From positions 1-43,639 of the forward strand of contig CAJXOL010000005.1 in assembly GCA_913057675.1 (NCBI GenBank): a DNA stretch of 43,639 nt, given 5' to 3'. Shown piece after piece: positions 36,181 to 43,639 of this stretch. Position 1 is the first letter of the stretch. Every line of letters starts with the position of its first letter. The notes under the pieces are model-generated. The model had not been told where the DNA came from, ran no database searches, and saw nothing but the letters and a program-made list of their open reading frames with translations. Source of the DNA: an uncultured Pseudomonadota bacterium. Its GTDB lineage: Bacteria > Pseudomonadota > Gammaproteobacteria > Burkholderiales > Eutrophovitaceae. The position numbers were made by a program, and so were the translations under genes.

Positions 36181-36426
36181 CTATGCTTTAGGGGGAGAAG
36201 GTCTATCCTCTCGATGCCGGAAATTAATACGTGCCTTGGTTAAATCATAAGGAGAGATCTCAACCGAAACCCTGTCACCCGCAGTGATTCGAATTCTATT
36301 TTTGCGCATTTTCCCGGATGCATAAGCAATAACCTCAATGCCATTCTCAAGCTCAACCCTAAAGGTCGTATTGGGCAACACCTCTTGAACCGTGCCGTCC
36401 ATTTCAATTAATTCTTCCTTCGCCAT
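36181..36426 (-). CDS. infA: Translation initiation factor IF-1 (extended)
   Basis: IF-1 occupies the ribosomal A site during initiation. The S1/OB-fold core is clear: [40 protein letters not shown] and [20 protein letters not shown]. At 81 residues it is longer than the common 71-72. The core ends KARINFRHR, and a tail EDRPSPPKA is added, resembling second IF-1 copies in some betaproteobacteria. AAGGGG lies 5 bases upstream of ATG 36426. Whether it is the only infA in this genome cannot be seen. Confidence 0.95.
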   Translation of the reverse strand: MAKEELIEMDGTVQEVLPNTTFRVELENGIEVIAYASGKMRKNRIRITAGDRVSVEISPYDLTKARINFRHREDRPSPPKA

Positions 36427-36461
36427 TAAAACCCCTTTTAAATGTAACGGTGCTCGGAGCC

Positions 36462-36498
36462 AGCCCCAATAAAAAGCTCGAATCCGTCCGTAGGGGCT
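36462..36498 (-). other. Inverted repeat in the infA upstream region
   Basis: AGCCCC (36462-36467) and GGGGCT (36493-36498) pair around a 25-base loop, 36-72 bases upstream of the infA start. It may be a leader hairpin or chance. The 188-base spacer 36427-36614 otherwise shows no feature, and I could not fold a tRNA from it. Confidence 0.25.
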
Positions 36499-36614
36499 TA
36501 TTCTAACTTCAAATGCGACTTAGGGTCGGCATTCTCGAAGCCAAAATTTGCTGTACTACCAACAATTACTCTGCTCCAATAATGGAACCTATTGGTAACT
36601 TACTATAAAAACTG

Positions 36615-37238
36615 ATGAATTTTTACGAAAAACACATTCTTCCTCCGATACTTAACTGTGTGTGCGGACTCCCTTTACTTAAAAGTCATCGAGAAAATAT
36701 TGTCAGCCGAGCGAAAGGCGCAGTTCTTGAAATAGGCATTGGCTCCTCTCTCAATATCGATTTCTATAAATTCGATCGAATCACAGAGATAACCGGAATT
36801 GATCCCAACGAATCGCTACTCAAAATAGCCCAGCTTAGCAAGCCTAAATTAAACCCTAAAATAAACTTAATTGGTGGGATTTCGGAGCAGCTTCCGTTCC
36901 CTGATCAGCAATTTGATTCAGCAGTTGTTACCTTCTCTCTCTGCACCATTCAGCATCCAGAATTAGCCGTTAGAGAAATCAAGCGAATACTCAAGCCAGA
37001 TGGCGTGCTTCATTTTTGCGAACATGGGATCAGTGACAGCCCACATCTCAAAAAGTGGCAAGAGCGAATAGAGCCCATATGGAAGCCTCTAGCCGGAGGG
37101 TGCCACCTCACCCGAGATATTTTTGACCTAATCGCCAGCAACGGTTTTACACTTTTTGATCACCAAACAATCTATGTCGAACACATACCCAACATTGCCG
37201 CACACTTATACAAAGGCTCGGCTAGGAAACAACGCTAA
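36615..37238 (+). CDS. Class I SAM-dependent methyltransferase
   Basis: A 207-residue Rossmann-fold methyltransferase. Motif I is AVLEIGIGSSLNIDFY, the acidic ribose-binding residue is in ITGIDPNESLLK, and post-motif segments are LPFPDQQFDSAVVTFSLCTI and REIKRILKPDGVLHFCEHGI. The substrate cannot be read; the family includes UbiE-like and many small-molecule enzymes. The N-terminus KHILPPILNCVCGLPLLKSH has two close cysteines. ATG 36615 has no strong Shine-Dalgarno. It is convergent with the acyl-CoA synthetase, their stop codons overlapping by 4 bases. Confidence 0.85.
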   Translation: MNFYEKHILPPILNCVCGLPLLKSHRENIVSRAKGAVLEIGIGSSLNIDFYKFDRITEITGIDPNESLLKIAQLSKPKLNPKINLIGGISEQLPFPDQQFDSAVVTFSLCTIQHPELAVREIKRILKPDGVLHFCEHGISDSPHLKKWQERIEPIWKPLAGGCHLTRDIFDLIASNGFTLFDHQTIYVEHIPNIAAHLYKGSARKQR

Positions 37239-38773
37239 TTTCGTTTGGATATCAGCAATTGGCGTAGATCTTTTTTAAGCACTTTGCCGTAATTATTTTT
37301 AGGCAAAAAATCAACAAACCGATAATTTTTGGGACGCTTAAATCTAGCGATTCTATCGAGACAGAATTCATCTAAAACCTGCTTATCCGCAAAAGCACCA
37401 GGCAACAAGACCACAAAGGCCGTGACGCTCTCACCCCACTCTTCGCTGAACTGACCAACGACGGCTACCTCACTAACCGATTGATGCGTTATCAGCACCT
37501 CTTCGATCTCGCGTGGATATATATTGGAGCCGCCACTTATAATTAAATCTTTCGACCGGTCGATCAAAGTCAAGAATCCGTCACCATCAAAAAAACCAAT
37601 GTCTCCTGTATGTAACCAACCATCTACCCATGTGGCCCGAGTCGCCGCCACATCATTCCAATACCCAGATGCGACAACTGAGCCCTTTACAATAATTTCA
37701 CCCGGTTGACCCACTGGCACCGGATGTCCACTCTGCCCAACAATATTTACCGACACTACACTTTGGGCAAGACCAACTGAGGCTAGCCGTTCTTCATATC
37801 TTTCATGTGACGAATCATTGATTGCTGCTTTAGACAAAACGGTGATAGTCATCGGTGATTCACCTTGCCCATAGATCTGAACAAAGCGAGGGCCTAAAAT
37901 ATCGAGAGCTCGCTTTATATCTTGAACATACATTGGGCCTCCGCCGTATACAATTGTCTTTAATCCTTTCATTGAGCACTGAGAAACCTCTTGAATTTGC
38001 ACGAGTCGCTTGACCATTGTGGGGGCTAAGAACATAGATACGCCATTCCATTCTTGTATTAGATCCAAGATCTCATTCGGATCAAACTGCCCACTGCGCG
38101 GTATGACTTGATTGGCACCTTTCATCACATGAGGCAAATCATAAAAACCAGAACCATGGGATAGTGGAGCCGCATGGATAATGCTATCCGAAGCGCGTAC
38201 CTCGTCGACATCCACCAAGTAACTCACCCCCCCCATGAGCATATTGTGGTGCGAGATCATCACCCCCTTAGGCTTACCAGTCGTTCCGCTGGTATAGAAC
38301 AACCAGGCAAGATCATCAGGTTGCCTGTCTTCCATATCAATCGGTTGACGCGTATCGATCAATTCAACATATTCATTAGAATCTACATCAATCACACGAG
38401 ACACAATTGCAGAATGCGAAGAATCCGAAAAAGACTCCCCCGAGAAATTCTTAAATACAAAACATACAGTCGAACCAGAATGCTTCAACATATAGCTAAT
38501 TTCTAAAGGGTGGAGCTTCGAGTTAATTGGAACAACTGATAAGCCGGCATACCAAGCCGCATATCGAATGACGACGTACTCAGGGTGATTTGGCATCGCA
38601 ATAGCAATCCGATCGCCGGGCCGAAGGTATAGATCTTCCCTCATGGCGGTTGCAAGATAACGAACCCGATCAAAGAACAAACGATAGGTGTATAACACAT
38701 CCGTCCCGACCGATATTGCAGATCGATCAGGATATAATTGATAAGCTTTTAGCAGAATTTGTGCAATATTCAT
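37235..38773 (-). CDS. Acyl-CoA synthetase (AMP-binding family)
   Basis: A class I adenylate-forming acid-CoA ligase of 512 residues. It activates a carboxylic acid with ATP, then transfers it to CoA. The P-loop-like motif LAWLFYTSGTTGKPKGVMIS is present, as are YGQGESPMT (adenine site), GWLHTGDIGFFDGDGFL and DRSKDLIISGGSNIYPREIE. The C-terminal LPKNNYGKVLKKDLRQL has the catalytic lysine region. The chain length of the acid is not clear. ATG 38773 is preferred over a TTG 15 bases upstream. The divergent SRPBCC gene begins 106 bases away, so a shared promoter region is likely. Confidence 0.92.
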   Translation of the reverse strand: MNIAQILLKAYQLYPDRSAISVGTDVLYTYRLFFDRVRYLATAMREDLYLRPGDRIAIAMPNHPEYVVIRYAAWYAGLSVVPINSKLHPLEISYMLKHSGSTVCFVFKNFSGESFSDSSHSAIVSRVIDVDSNEYVELIDTRQPIDMEDRQPDDLAWLFYTSGTTGKPKGVMISHHNMLMGGVSYLVDVDEVRASDSIIHAAPLSHGSGFYDLPHVMKGANQVIPRSGQFDPNEILDLIQEWNGVSMFLAPTMVKRLVQIQEVSQCSMKGLKTIVYGGGPMYVQDIKRALDILGPRFVQIYGQGESPMTITVLSKAAINDSSHERYEERLASVGLAQSVVSVNIVGQSGHPVPVGQPGEIIVKGSVVASGYWNDVAATRATWVDGWLHTGDIGFFDGDGFLTLIDRSKDLIISGGSNIYPREIEEVLITHQSVSEVAVVGQFSEEWGESVTAFVVLLPGAFADKQVLDEFCLDRIARFKRPKNYRFVDFLPKNNYGKVLKKDLRQLLISKRN

Positions 38774-38879
38774 TATTGAAAGAATCAATCACCCATTAAT
38801 CTTTAATGATTTCAGCCTCGTGTTACATTATGTTGATATACACATAATAATAATCAAATACGTATTACCGGGGGAAAAA

Positions 38880-39425
38880 ATGATCTTGCGATACGCCGTT
38901 AGCGCCATTACCAGCATTTTTCTAATGATCACGCAGCCAGCCTTTTCTGCGAACGCACCAGAGTTAAGCGTACGACACACCATTGAAATAGATGCCTCCG
39001 CAGAAAACGTCTGGAATATAGTTAGCGATTTTGGTGGCTTGCATCATTGGCTCATTTTTATCAAGGATACTCAAATCATACTTGGAAAAAATAGAGAGCT
39101 AGGTGCAATTCGATTATTGACCCGAAGCAACGGAACAAAAATAGAAGAGCGACTCGTGGAGTACGACCCTTACAACATGACCGCCTCTTACACGTACGTC
39201 CAAGGCATTCCACTCTCGAGTGATTACTATTCAACAATGACGGTGAAAGAGGTAAAAAATGGCAAATCACAGGTTGAGTGGAAGGCTACATTTAAACGCC
39301 TACACTACTGGACAGATAACCCACCGGCAGGCAAAGATGATGCGTCCCTAGTGAAAATCTACAACAAAGTCTATTCCATTGGACTCGAAACAATGAAGGA
39401 AAAAATTGAATCAGGAGCTTTGTAA
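38880..39425 (+). CDS. Exported SRPBCC (START-like) family protein
   Basis: A 181-residue protein with a signal peptide (MILRYAVSAITSIFLMITQP then AFSAN, cleavage near residue 25) and one SRPBCC helix-grip fold. Typical features: the start VRHTIEIDASAENVWNIVSD, then FGGLHHWL, and a closing long helix (YSIGLETMKEKIES). This fold binds hydrophobic small molecules in a large cavity. ATG 38880 follows GGGGGA by 4 bases; a longer frame from 38820 lacks a ribosome site. Export to the periplasm is unusual for the family. Ligand unknown. Confidence 0.85.
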   Translation: MILRYAVSAITSIFLMITQPAFSANAPELSVRHTIEIDASAENVWNIVSDFGGLHHWLIFIKDTQIILGKNRELGAIRLLTRSNGTKIEERLVEYDPYNMTASYTYVQGIPLSSDYYSTMTVKEVKNGKSQVEWKATFKRLHYWTDNPPAGKDDASLVKIYNKVYSIGLETMKEKIESGAL

Positions 39426-39467
39426 CCGCACCCACAAAACGTCTAAAGTCGAATTCTAAGATATCCC

Positions 39468-39767
39468 ATGCCTACGATTGTCCAATTTGAAAGTCGCACT
39501 GGAAACCTAATTATGTTTAAGGAGCACGCAATACCGCTGCTTAAATTAATGGGGCTGTCTGGAGAGATTCCAAGCGCGATATTGCCAAAGGATATTTTAG
39601 ATGCATTGAGACGCGCTCGCGCTCATCCATCTCTCTCGCAATCACCTCCAAATAAAGAAAACAGTCATAACGCTGAAATTAATATCTCTTTAAACACAAG
39701 AGCAAAACCTCTTTTTGATCTGCTTGAACGAGCAGAAGCGCGCAACTGTGAAGTGATGTGGCGCTAA
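39468..39767 (+). CDS. DUF1840 family protein
   Basis: A 99-residue protein of the DUF1840 family, of unknown function. The conserved start IVQFESRTGNLIMFKEHAIP, LLKLMGLSGEIPSAILPKDI and the end RAKPLFDLLERAEARNCEVM then WR match it. A weakly conserved polar middle (about 55-70) separates the two conserved halves, as in the family. It is on the same strand as the SRPBCC and SDR genes, but with spacers of 42 and 63 bases. Confidence 0.85.
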   Translation: MPTIVQFESRTGNLIMFKEHAIPLLKLMGLSGEIPSAILPKDILDALRRARAHPSLSQSPPNKENSHNAEINISLNTRAKPLFDLLERAEARNCEVMWR

Positions 39768-39830
39768 TTATTTCGCATTTATCCAGACCCATGATTACCA
39801 AAGATTCGGGATAAGAGGGGATTTAAACAT

Positions 39831-40607
39831 ATGATCGATACTACGAAATTCTTTCGCCTTGACAATAAAGTAGCCATCATTACGGGGGCGAGCCGAGGGA
39901 TTGGAAAATCCATAGCAATTACTTATGCCCGATATGGAGCAAAAGTTATAGTATCGAGTAGAAAAATTGATGCCTGTCAGGAGGTTGTAGACCACATTCG
40001 AGCGTTCGGTGGCGACGCGACGGCGACGGCTGCAAACATATCGGATAAATCTAGTCTTGAGGCTTTGGTTCGGTTTTCGAGGGATACTTATGGGGGCGTT
40101 GATATCCTCGTTTGCAATGCTGCATCCAATCCGTTTTACGGGCAGTTAAAGGATATTCCAGATGCGGCATTTGAAAAGATATTAAATAATAATATATTGA
40201 GTAATCACTGGCTATCTTCGTTGGTGACACCGTATATGGAGCTTAGAAACGGAGGCTCTATACTCATCGTTTCCTCAATAGCGGGGCTGAAAGGAACACC
40301 GGGACTTGGAGCCTACGCAATTTCTAAAGCTGCAGACATGCAATTAATTCGAAACCTTGCAGTCGAATTGGGCGATAAAAAGATAAAGGTGAATGGGATT
40401 GCCCCTGGCCTCATCAGAACCGACTTCGCTAAAGCTCTATGGGAAGACTCCAAAACACGTGCTCACTACGAAAAAAAAACCGCACTCAAGCGATTGGGCG
40501 AGCCTGATGACATTGCTGGTGTTGCACTTTTCTTGGCCTCCGATGCGTCTGCGTACATCACCGGGCAAACCATCGTCGCTGACGGCGGGATCACCATTGC
40601 CGGCTAG
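39831..40607 (+). CDS. SDR family oxidoreductase
   Basis: A 258-residue classical short-chain dehydrogenase/reductase using NAD(P). Cofactor motif TGASRGIG sits at residues 18-25, NAAS near 91, catalytic Ser in ILIVSSIAGLKG and the YAISK motif (YxxxK) near 157-161. The C-terminus ASDASAYITGQTIVADGGIT is standard. VIVSSRKI after beta-2 has an arginine suited to NADP, though preference is uncertain. GAGGGG lies about 10 bases upstream of the ATG. Substrate unknown; CoA-ester or sterol-like ketones are possible given neighbours. Confidence 0.93.
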   Translation: MIDTTKFFRLDNKVAIITGASRGIGKSIAITYARYGAKVIVSSRKIDACQEVVDHIRAFGGDATATAANISDKSSLEALVRFSRDTYGGVDILVCNAASNPFYGQLKDIPDAAFEKILNNNILSNHWLSSLVTPYMELRNGGSILIVSSIAGLKGTPGLGAYAISKAADMQLIRNLAVELGDKKIKVNGIAPGLIRTDFAKALWEDSKTRAHYEKKTALKRLGEPDDIAGVALFLASDASAYITGQTIVADGGITIAG

Positions 40608-40672
40608 ACTGCAATATAGTCTCCTCATGCACTGATCAATCATTAATTAGGTTTATAAAAAGGATTCATTAG

Positions 40673-41584
40673 ATGCCCGAACTTATTCTTCACCACTATC
40701 CAGCATCTCCCATTTCAGAAAAAATTAGGGTAATTTTTGGCTTAAAGAATATATCTTGGCGCTCCGTAGAGATACCTAACCTTCCCCCAAAACCTGATGT
40801 TATTCCGCTATCAGGCGGGTATAGGCGAACCCCGATCTTGCAGATAGGCGCTGATATTTTCTGCGATAGCCAAAGAATTTTATCTGAGATAGAGCGTCAG
40901 CACCCATCACCATCCATAAATATGGGATTGATTCAAATAAGCAACCATTGGAGTGATCAATTATTTCACCCTATAGTTGCCGTAGCAATTGCAAGCTCAT
41001 CAGATGTTTTTCCCAAAGATTTTTTAGAAGACCGTAAGAGATTGTTCTTAGGAAACTACGTCGACATTGAATCCGTGAAGACACAGATTCCAAATTTTAC
41101 CGCCCAAATCAGAGCGCAGTTTTCTTGGGCAGAAAAATCCATAGAAAATAATCATGGATACCTTTTAGGAAAGGAGGCAAGCATAGCCGACGCTTCTTTA
41201 TTTGCCCTTACCTGGTTTATTAGGCGACGTTGGGCAAATGGCGCAGAATTTATGGAAGAGTTTCCCGGCGTTTGCCTCTGGGAGCAATCAATCAAGAATA
41301 TTGGACATGGAACATCTGTTGACATGGCATCGCTAGAAGCACTGGATGTCGCTCAAAATACTGAGACAACATTCGACTCTAAATCAGACATCAATGACAA
41401 ACAAAATATTGAAGTTGGTGATCACGTCACCATTGTTTTTGACGAGAATACTGGGGAAACTCCAGTCGGTGGCGAGGTGCATACTATAGATAGAAATAGT
41501 ATAGGTTTACTTCATACTAATGAACGTGTCGGAACCGTTTGCATCCATTTTCCAAGAGTAGGTTACCGAATTGAACGCGCCTAA
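40673..41584 (+). CDS. Glutathione S-transferase-like protein with extra C-terminal domain
   Basis: A 303-residue protein. The first 80 residues are a thioredoxin-fold GST N-domain (LILHHYPASPISEKIRVIFG, then RRTPILQIGADIFCDSQRIL with the cis-Pro). A helical GST C-domain follows to about residue 215 (GYLLGKEASIADASLFALTW). About 60 further residues (243-303) form a beta-rich-looking unit with VGDHVTIVFDENTGETPVGG then EVHTIDRNSIGLL. This is not part of ordinary 200-220-residue GSTs, and I cannot name it. AAGGA lies 8 bases upstream of the ATG. Confidence 0.82.
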   Translation: MPELILHHYPASPISEKIRVIFGLKNISWRSVEIPNLPPKPDVIPLSGGYRRTPILQIGADIFCDSQRILSEIERQHPSPSINMGLIQISNHWSDQLFHPIVAVAIASSSDVFPKDFLEDRKRLFLGNYVDIESVKTQIPNFTAQIRAQFSWAEKSIENNHGYLLGKEASIADASLFALTWFIRRRWANGAEFMEEFPGVCLWEQSIKNIGHGTSVDMASLEALDVAQNTETTFDSKSDINDKQNIEVGDHVTIVFDENTGETPVGGEVHTIDRNSIGLLHTNERVGTVCIHFPRVGYRIERA

Positions 41585-41627
41585 AAACACATTGGCCATC
41601 AAAAATTTGACTGAGGAGTAATATAAC

Positions 41628-42602
41628 GTGTCCTTACATAAAAAATACGGTTTTTCACAAATAATAACTATTGTCCTAGCTTTGAGTTCAATAAGCTTAT
41701 TCGGCTGCTCAGAGGATAATACCAACTCTAAAACGTACAAACTTGTCACAGGACCACAAGGAGGAGCCTGGTACCCACTGGGTGGTGCACTAAAAGGTCT
41801 CATTGAAAAAGACCAATCCGATATAAAAATTCAAGTATTGCCAGGCGGTGGAGTTTCTAACGTACTGGCGTTACATACCGGCCAAGCGGATATCGCACTT
41901 GCCCAGAGTGTAACAAGCTTAGACGCAATAGAAGGTAGAGCTCCATTTAAGGAACCACTTCAAAATATTTGCAATATCGCCACATTTTACCGACAGTATT
42001 TTCAAGTAGTAACACTTGCTGACTCGAGCGTAGACACGCCATTTGATCTAAAAGATAAAGTTCTAGCAACCCAACCTCGAGGCGCTACGGGAGAGGCTAT
42101 TACCAGTCACTTATTGCAAGCACATGGCATGGATTATAAAAGTCTCTCAAATGTGAGCTTTGGGTCATACACAGATTCAGTAACTCTAATGAAAGATGGA
42201 AATGCCGACGTATTTACCTTAACAACGACCATCCCATCCGGAGCTGTTATGGATTTGGCCAGTTCTCGGTCAGTCAAATTAATGCCCATGTCGGAGGACG
42301 CTCATGAGCGAATGCAAAAAATAAATTCAAAATACGAACGAGGTGTTATACCCAAGGGGACATACCCTGAACAAAATGAGGATGTACCAACAATCTTTTG
42401 GTATACGCATCTTACCGCTCGCTGCGACGTAGAAGATCAGGTCATAGCACACATTCTTGACTCTATCGTATCTGGGTCAATGGAGCTCGTTTCGGTAACC
42501 AAAGCCATAGCAGGCCTCGATATACCAACCATGACACGCGACATTGGTGTTCCTATGCACCCCGGAGCGAGCAAATGGTATGAAGAACAAAAACAAAATT
42601 AA
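41628..42602 (+). CDS. TAXI-family TRAP transporter solute-binding lipoprotein
   Basis: A 324-residue periplasmic binding protein of the TAXI type, which delivers a substrate (dicarboxylate, glutamate or other, unknown) to a TRAP permease. Signal peptide with lipobox SLFGC, Cys27 being the lipidated residue. Typical segments: YKLVTGPQGGAWYPLGGALK, VLPGGGVSNVLALHTGQADI, ALAQSVTSLDAI and LKDKVLATQPRGATGEAI. It starts at GTG 41628 with GAGGAG upstream. The permease gene begins 8 bases after its stop. Confidence 0.93.
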   Translation: MSLHKKYGFSQIITIVLALSSISLFGCSEDNTNSKTYKLVTGPQGGAWYPLGGALKGLIEKDQSDIKIQVLPGGGVSNVLALHTGQADIALAQSVTSLDAIEGRAPFKEPLQNICNIATFYRQYFQVVTLADSSVDTPFDLKDKVLATQPRGATGEAITSHLLQAHGMDYKSLSNVSFGSYTDSVTLMKDGNADVFTLTTTIPSGAVMDLASSRSVKLMPMSEDAHERMQKINSKYERGVIPKGTYPEQNEDVPTIFWYTHLTARCDVEDQVIAHILDSIVSGSMELVSVTKAIAGLDIPTMTRDIGVPMHPGASKWYEEQKQN

Positions 42603-42610
42603 CAGTAGCC

Positions 42611-43590
42611 ATGTGGTTGACTGATAAAAAAGTGATGCTAAAAACTATGAGTCCGATTACAACAATCATTTCTTTAGTTGCACTGTCCATGTCTGGCTTT
42701 CACTTATATATCGCATGGCAAGGACCGCCGGACGCGCTAACCTTGAGGGCCACACATCTAGCATTCGCGTTGATACTTGTATTTTTAACGAGTGGCAGCT
42801 TGAACAAAGAGGGACAGCGACGCACCGTCAATATTGAATCTTTCATATTGATCGCCCTGAGCATCGTCGCTTGCGCCTATTTAGTTCTCTATCAAGACTA
42901 TATCGTGAGTCGCATGACATATGTAGACCCACTCAACCCTATTGACCTAACCTTCGGCGTCATCACCATACTCTTAGTATTAGAAGGAACCCGCCGCGCG
43001 GTGGGCTGGGCGCTACCGATCACAGCTGTCGGGTTTCTAACCTACGCCCTCACAATTGGCGGTGTAGATTTTCAACGTGTAATCGAGCAAATGTATATGG
43101 GGACAGAAGGTATTTTAGGCATTCCATTATATGTCTCTGCCACATACGTCATGTTGTTTATCCTCTTTGGTGCACTCGTAGAGAGAACAGGTACCGGGGC
43201 CTTATTCATGGATTTCGCAATGGGACTCGCTGGTCATTCAGCCGGAGGGCCTGCAAAAGTTTCATGTATCACCAGTGGAATGTTTGGTACGGTTTCAGGG
43301 AGTGCCGTTGCAAACGTAATGACAACGGGAGCATTCACGATTCCACTCATGAAACGACTTGGTTACAAACCAGCCTTTGCAGGCTCTGTCGAAGCCGTAG
43401 CTTCAACAGGCGGCCAAATTATGCCTCCAATTATGGGCGCCACCGCATTCATCATGGCCGAATTTCTTGGAGTCAGTTATCTCACCGTTGCCATGTACGC
43501 TCTTTTGCCGGCGATACTCTATTACGTTGCTTTATTCCTAAGTATTCATTTTGAAGCCAAAAAAAATGGCATGCATGGGTTAGACAAGTC
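42611..43590 (+). CDS. TRAP transporter fused permease (DctQM-type), C-terminally truncated
   Basis: A partial gene of 326 codons that runs into the adapter without a stop. Translation shows several membrane helices: ITTIISLVALSMSGFHLYIA near the start, then FAFALILVFL-like and LIALSIVACAYLVLYQDYIV. After that come the DctM core motifs GALVERTGTGALFMDFAMGL, SGSAVANVMTTGAFTIPLMK and ASTGGQIMPPIMGATAFIMA. These belong to fused TAXI-TRAP permeases of about 600-850 residues, so about half is missing. The N-terminal four-helix DctQ-like part is included. ATG 42611 has only a weak Shine-Dalgarno. Confidence 0.9.
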
Positions 43591-43639
43591 CTGTCTCTTA
43601 TACACATCTCCGAGCCCACGAGACAGGCAGAAATCTCGT
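43591..43639. other. Illumina Nextera i7-side adapter (artefact)
   Basis: Starts with the mosaic end CTGTCTCTTATACACATCT, then the read-2 tail, the index AGGCAGAA (Nextera N703) and ATCTCGT of the P7 side. It is the reverse complement of bases 1-46 plus a few bases more. The permease reading frame remains open through it, so apparent coding beyond 43590 is false. Confidence 0.97.

Noticed and set aside
36440-36500. tRNA-like sequence upstream of infA
   Set aside because: A GGGGCT stem and a CTCGAATCC-like run are present, but no cloverleaf with D-arm and anticodon arm can be formed.

Overview
The window looks like one complete assembled contig from an uncultured, Gram-negative, gammaproteobacterium-like organism. 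The evidence is lipid A/KDO genes (lpxK, kdsB), ExbB/ExbD, the tsaE-amidase and mutL-miaA gene pairs, RlmJ, and TAXI-type TRAP transport. The DNA is moderately AT-rich. No species can be named from the sequence. Both ends carry the same Illumina Nextera i7-side adapter with its index (1-46 and 43591-43639), so about 43.54 kb is genuine and both terminal genes are cut.

Layout, left to right. A truncated DUF465 gene and a bidirectional terminator precede ilvD (minus), which diverges from a LysR regulator that may be leaderless. Next are tsaE and an N-acetylmuramoyl-L-alanine amidase, then a MocA-like nucleotidyltransferase. A leftward run follows: a three-subunit proton-translocating transhydrogenase (pntAA-pntAB-pntB) and a flavin reductase. 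mutL and miaA come next, facing xseA. The roughly 450 bp between xseA and exbB is AT-rich and carries three DnaA-box-like 9-mers. The rightward block exbB-exbD-lpxK-trm112-like-kdsB-adk-pfp-hppA couples envelope synthesis to a pyrophosphate-based energy module: a PPi-type phosphofructokinase and a K+-independent H+-pyrophosphatase.

After a strong terminator comes a DUF502 membrane protein and a 1862-residue tandem UvrA: two complete UvrA units in one chain, with four ATPase sites and four zinc modules. Divergent from it are a TerB-like protein, an exported ChaN-PDZ protein and an exported M1-like metallopeptidase. A tight leftward four-gene cluster follows (33955 to 31240): a SLOG/cpYpsA-like protein with a long basic tail, a MazG-like pyrophosphohydrolase, RlmJ, and an orphan RecE-like PD-(D/E)XK nuclease. 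It is the best candidate here for an undescribed functional association.

The right end is accessory metabolism: a conserved unknown 131-residue protein, a CaiB-type CoA-transferase, an IF-1 with an extended tail, a SAM methyltransferase, an acyl-CoA synthetase, an exported SRPBCC protein, a DUF1840 protein, an SDR oxidoreductase, a GST with an extra C-terminal domain, and a TAXI-TRAP solute-binding lipoprotein with its fused permease, which is cut by the contig end. No rRNA, tRNA, CRISPR array, insertion sequence or prophage was recognised.
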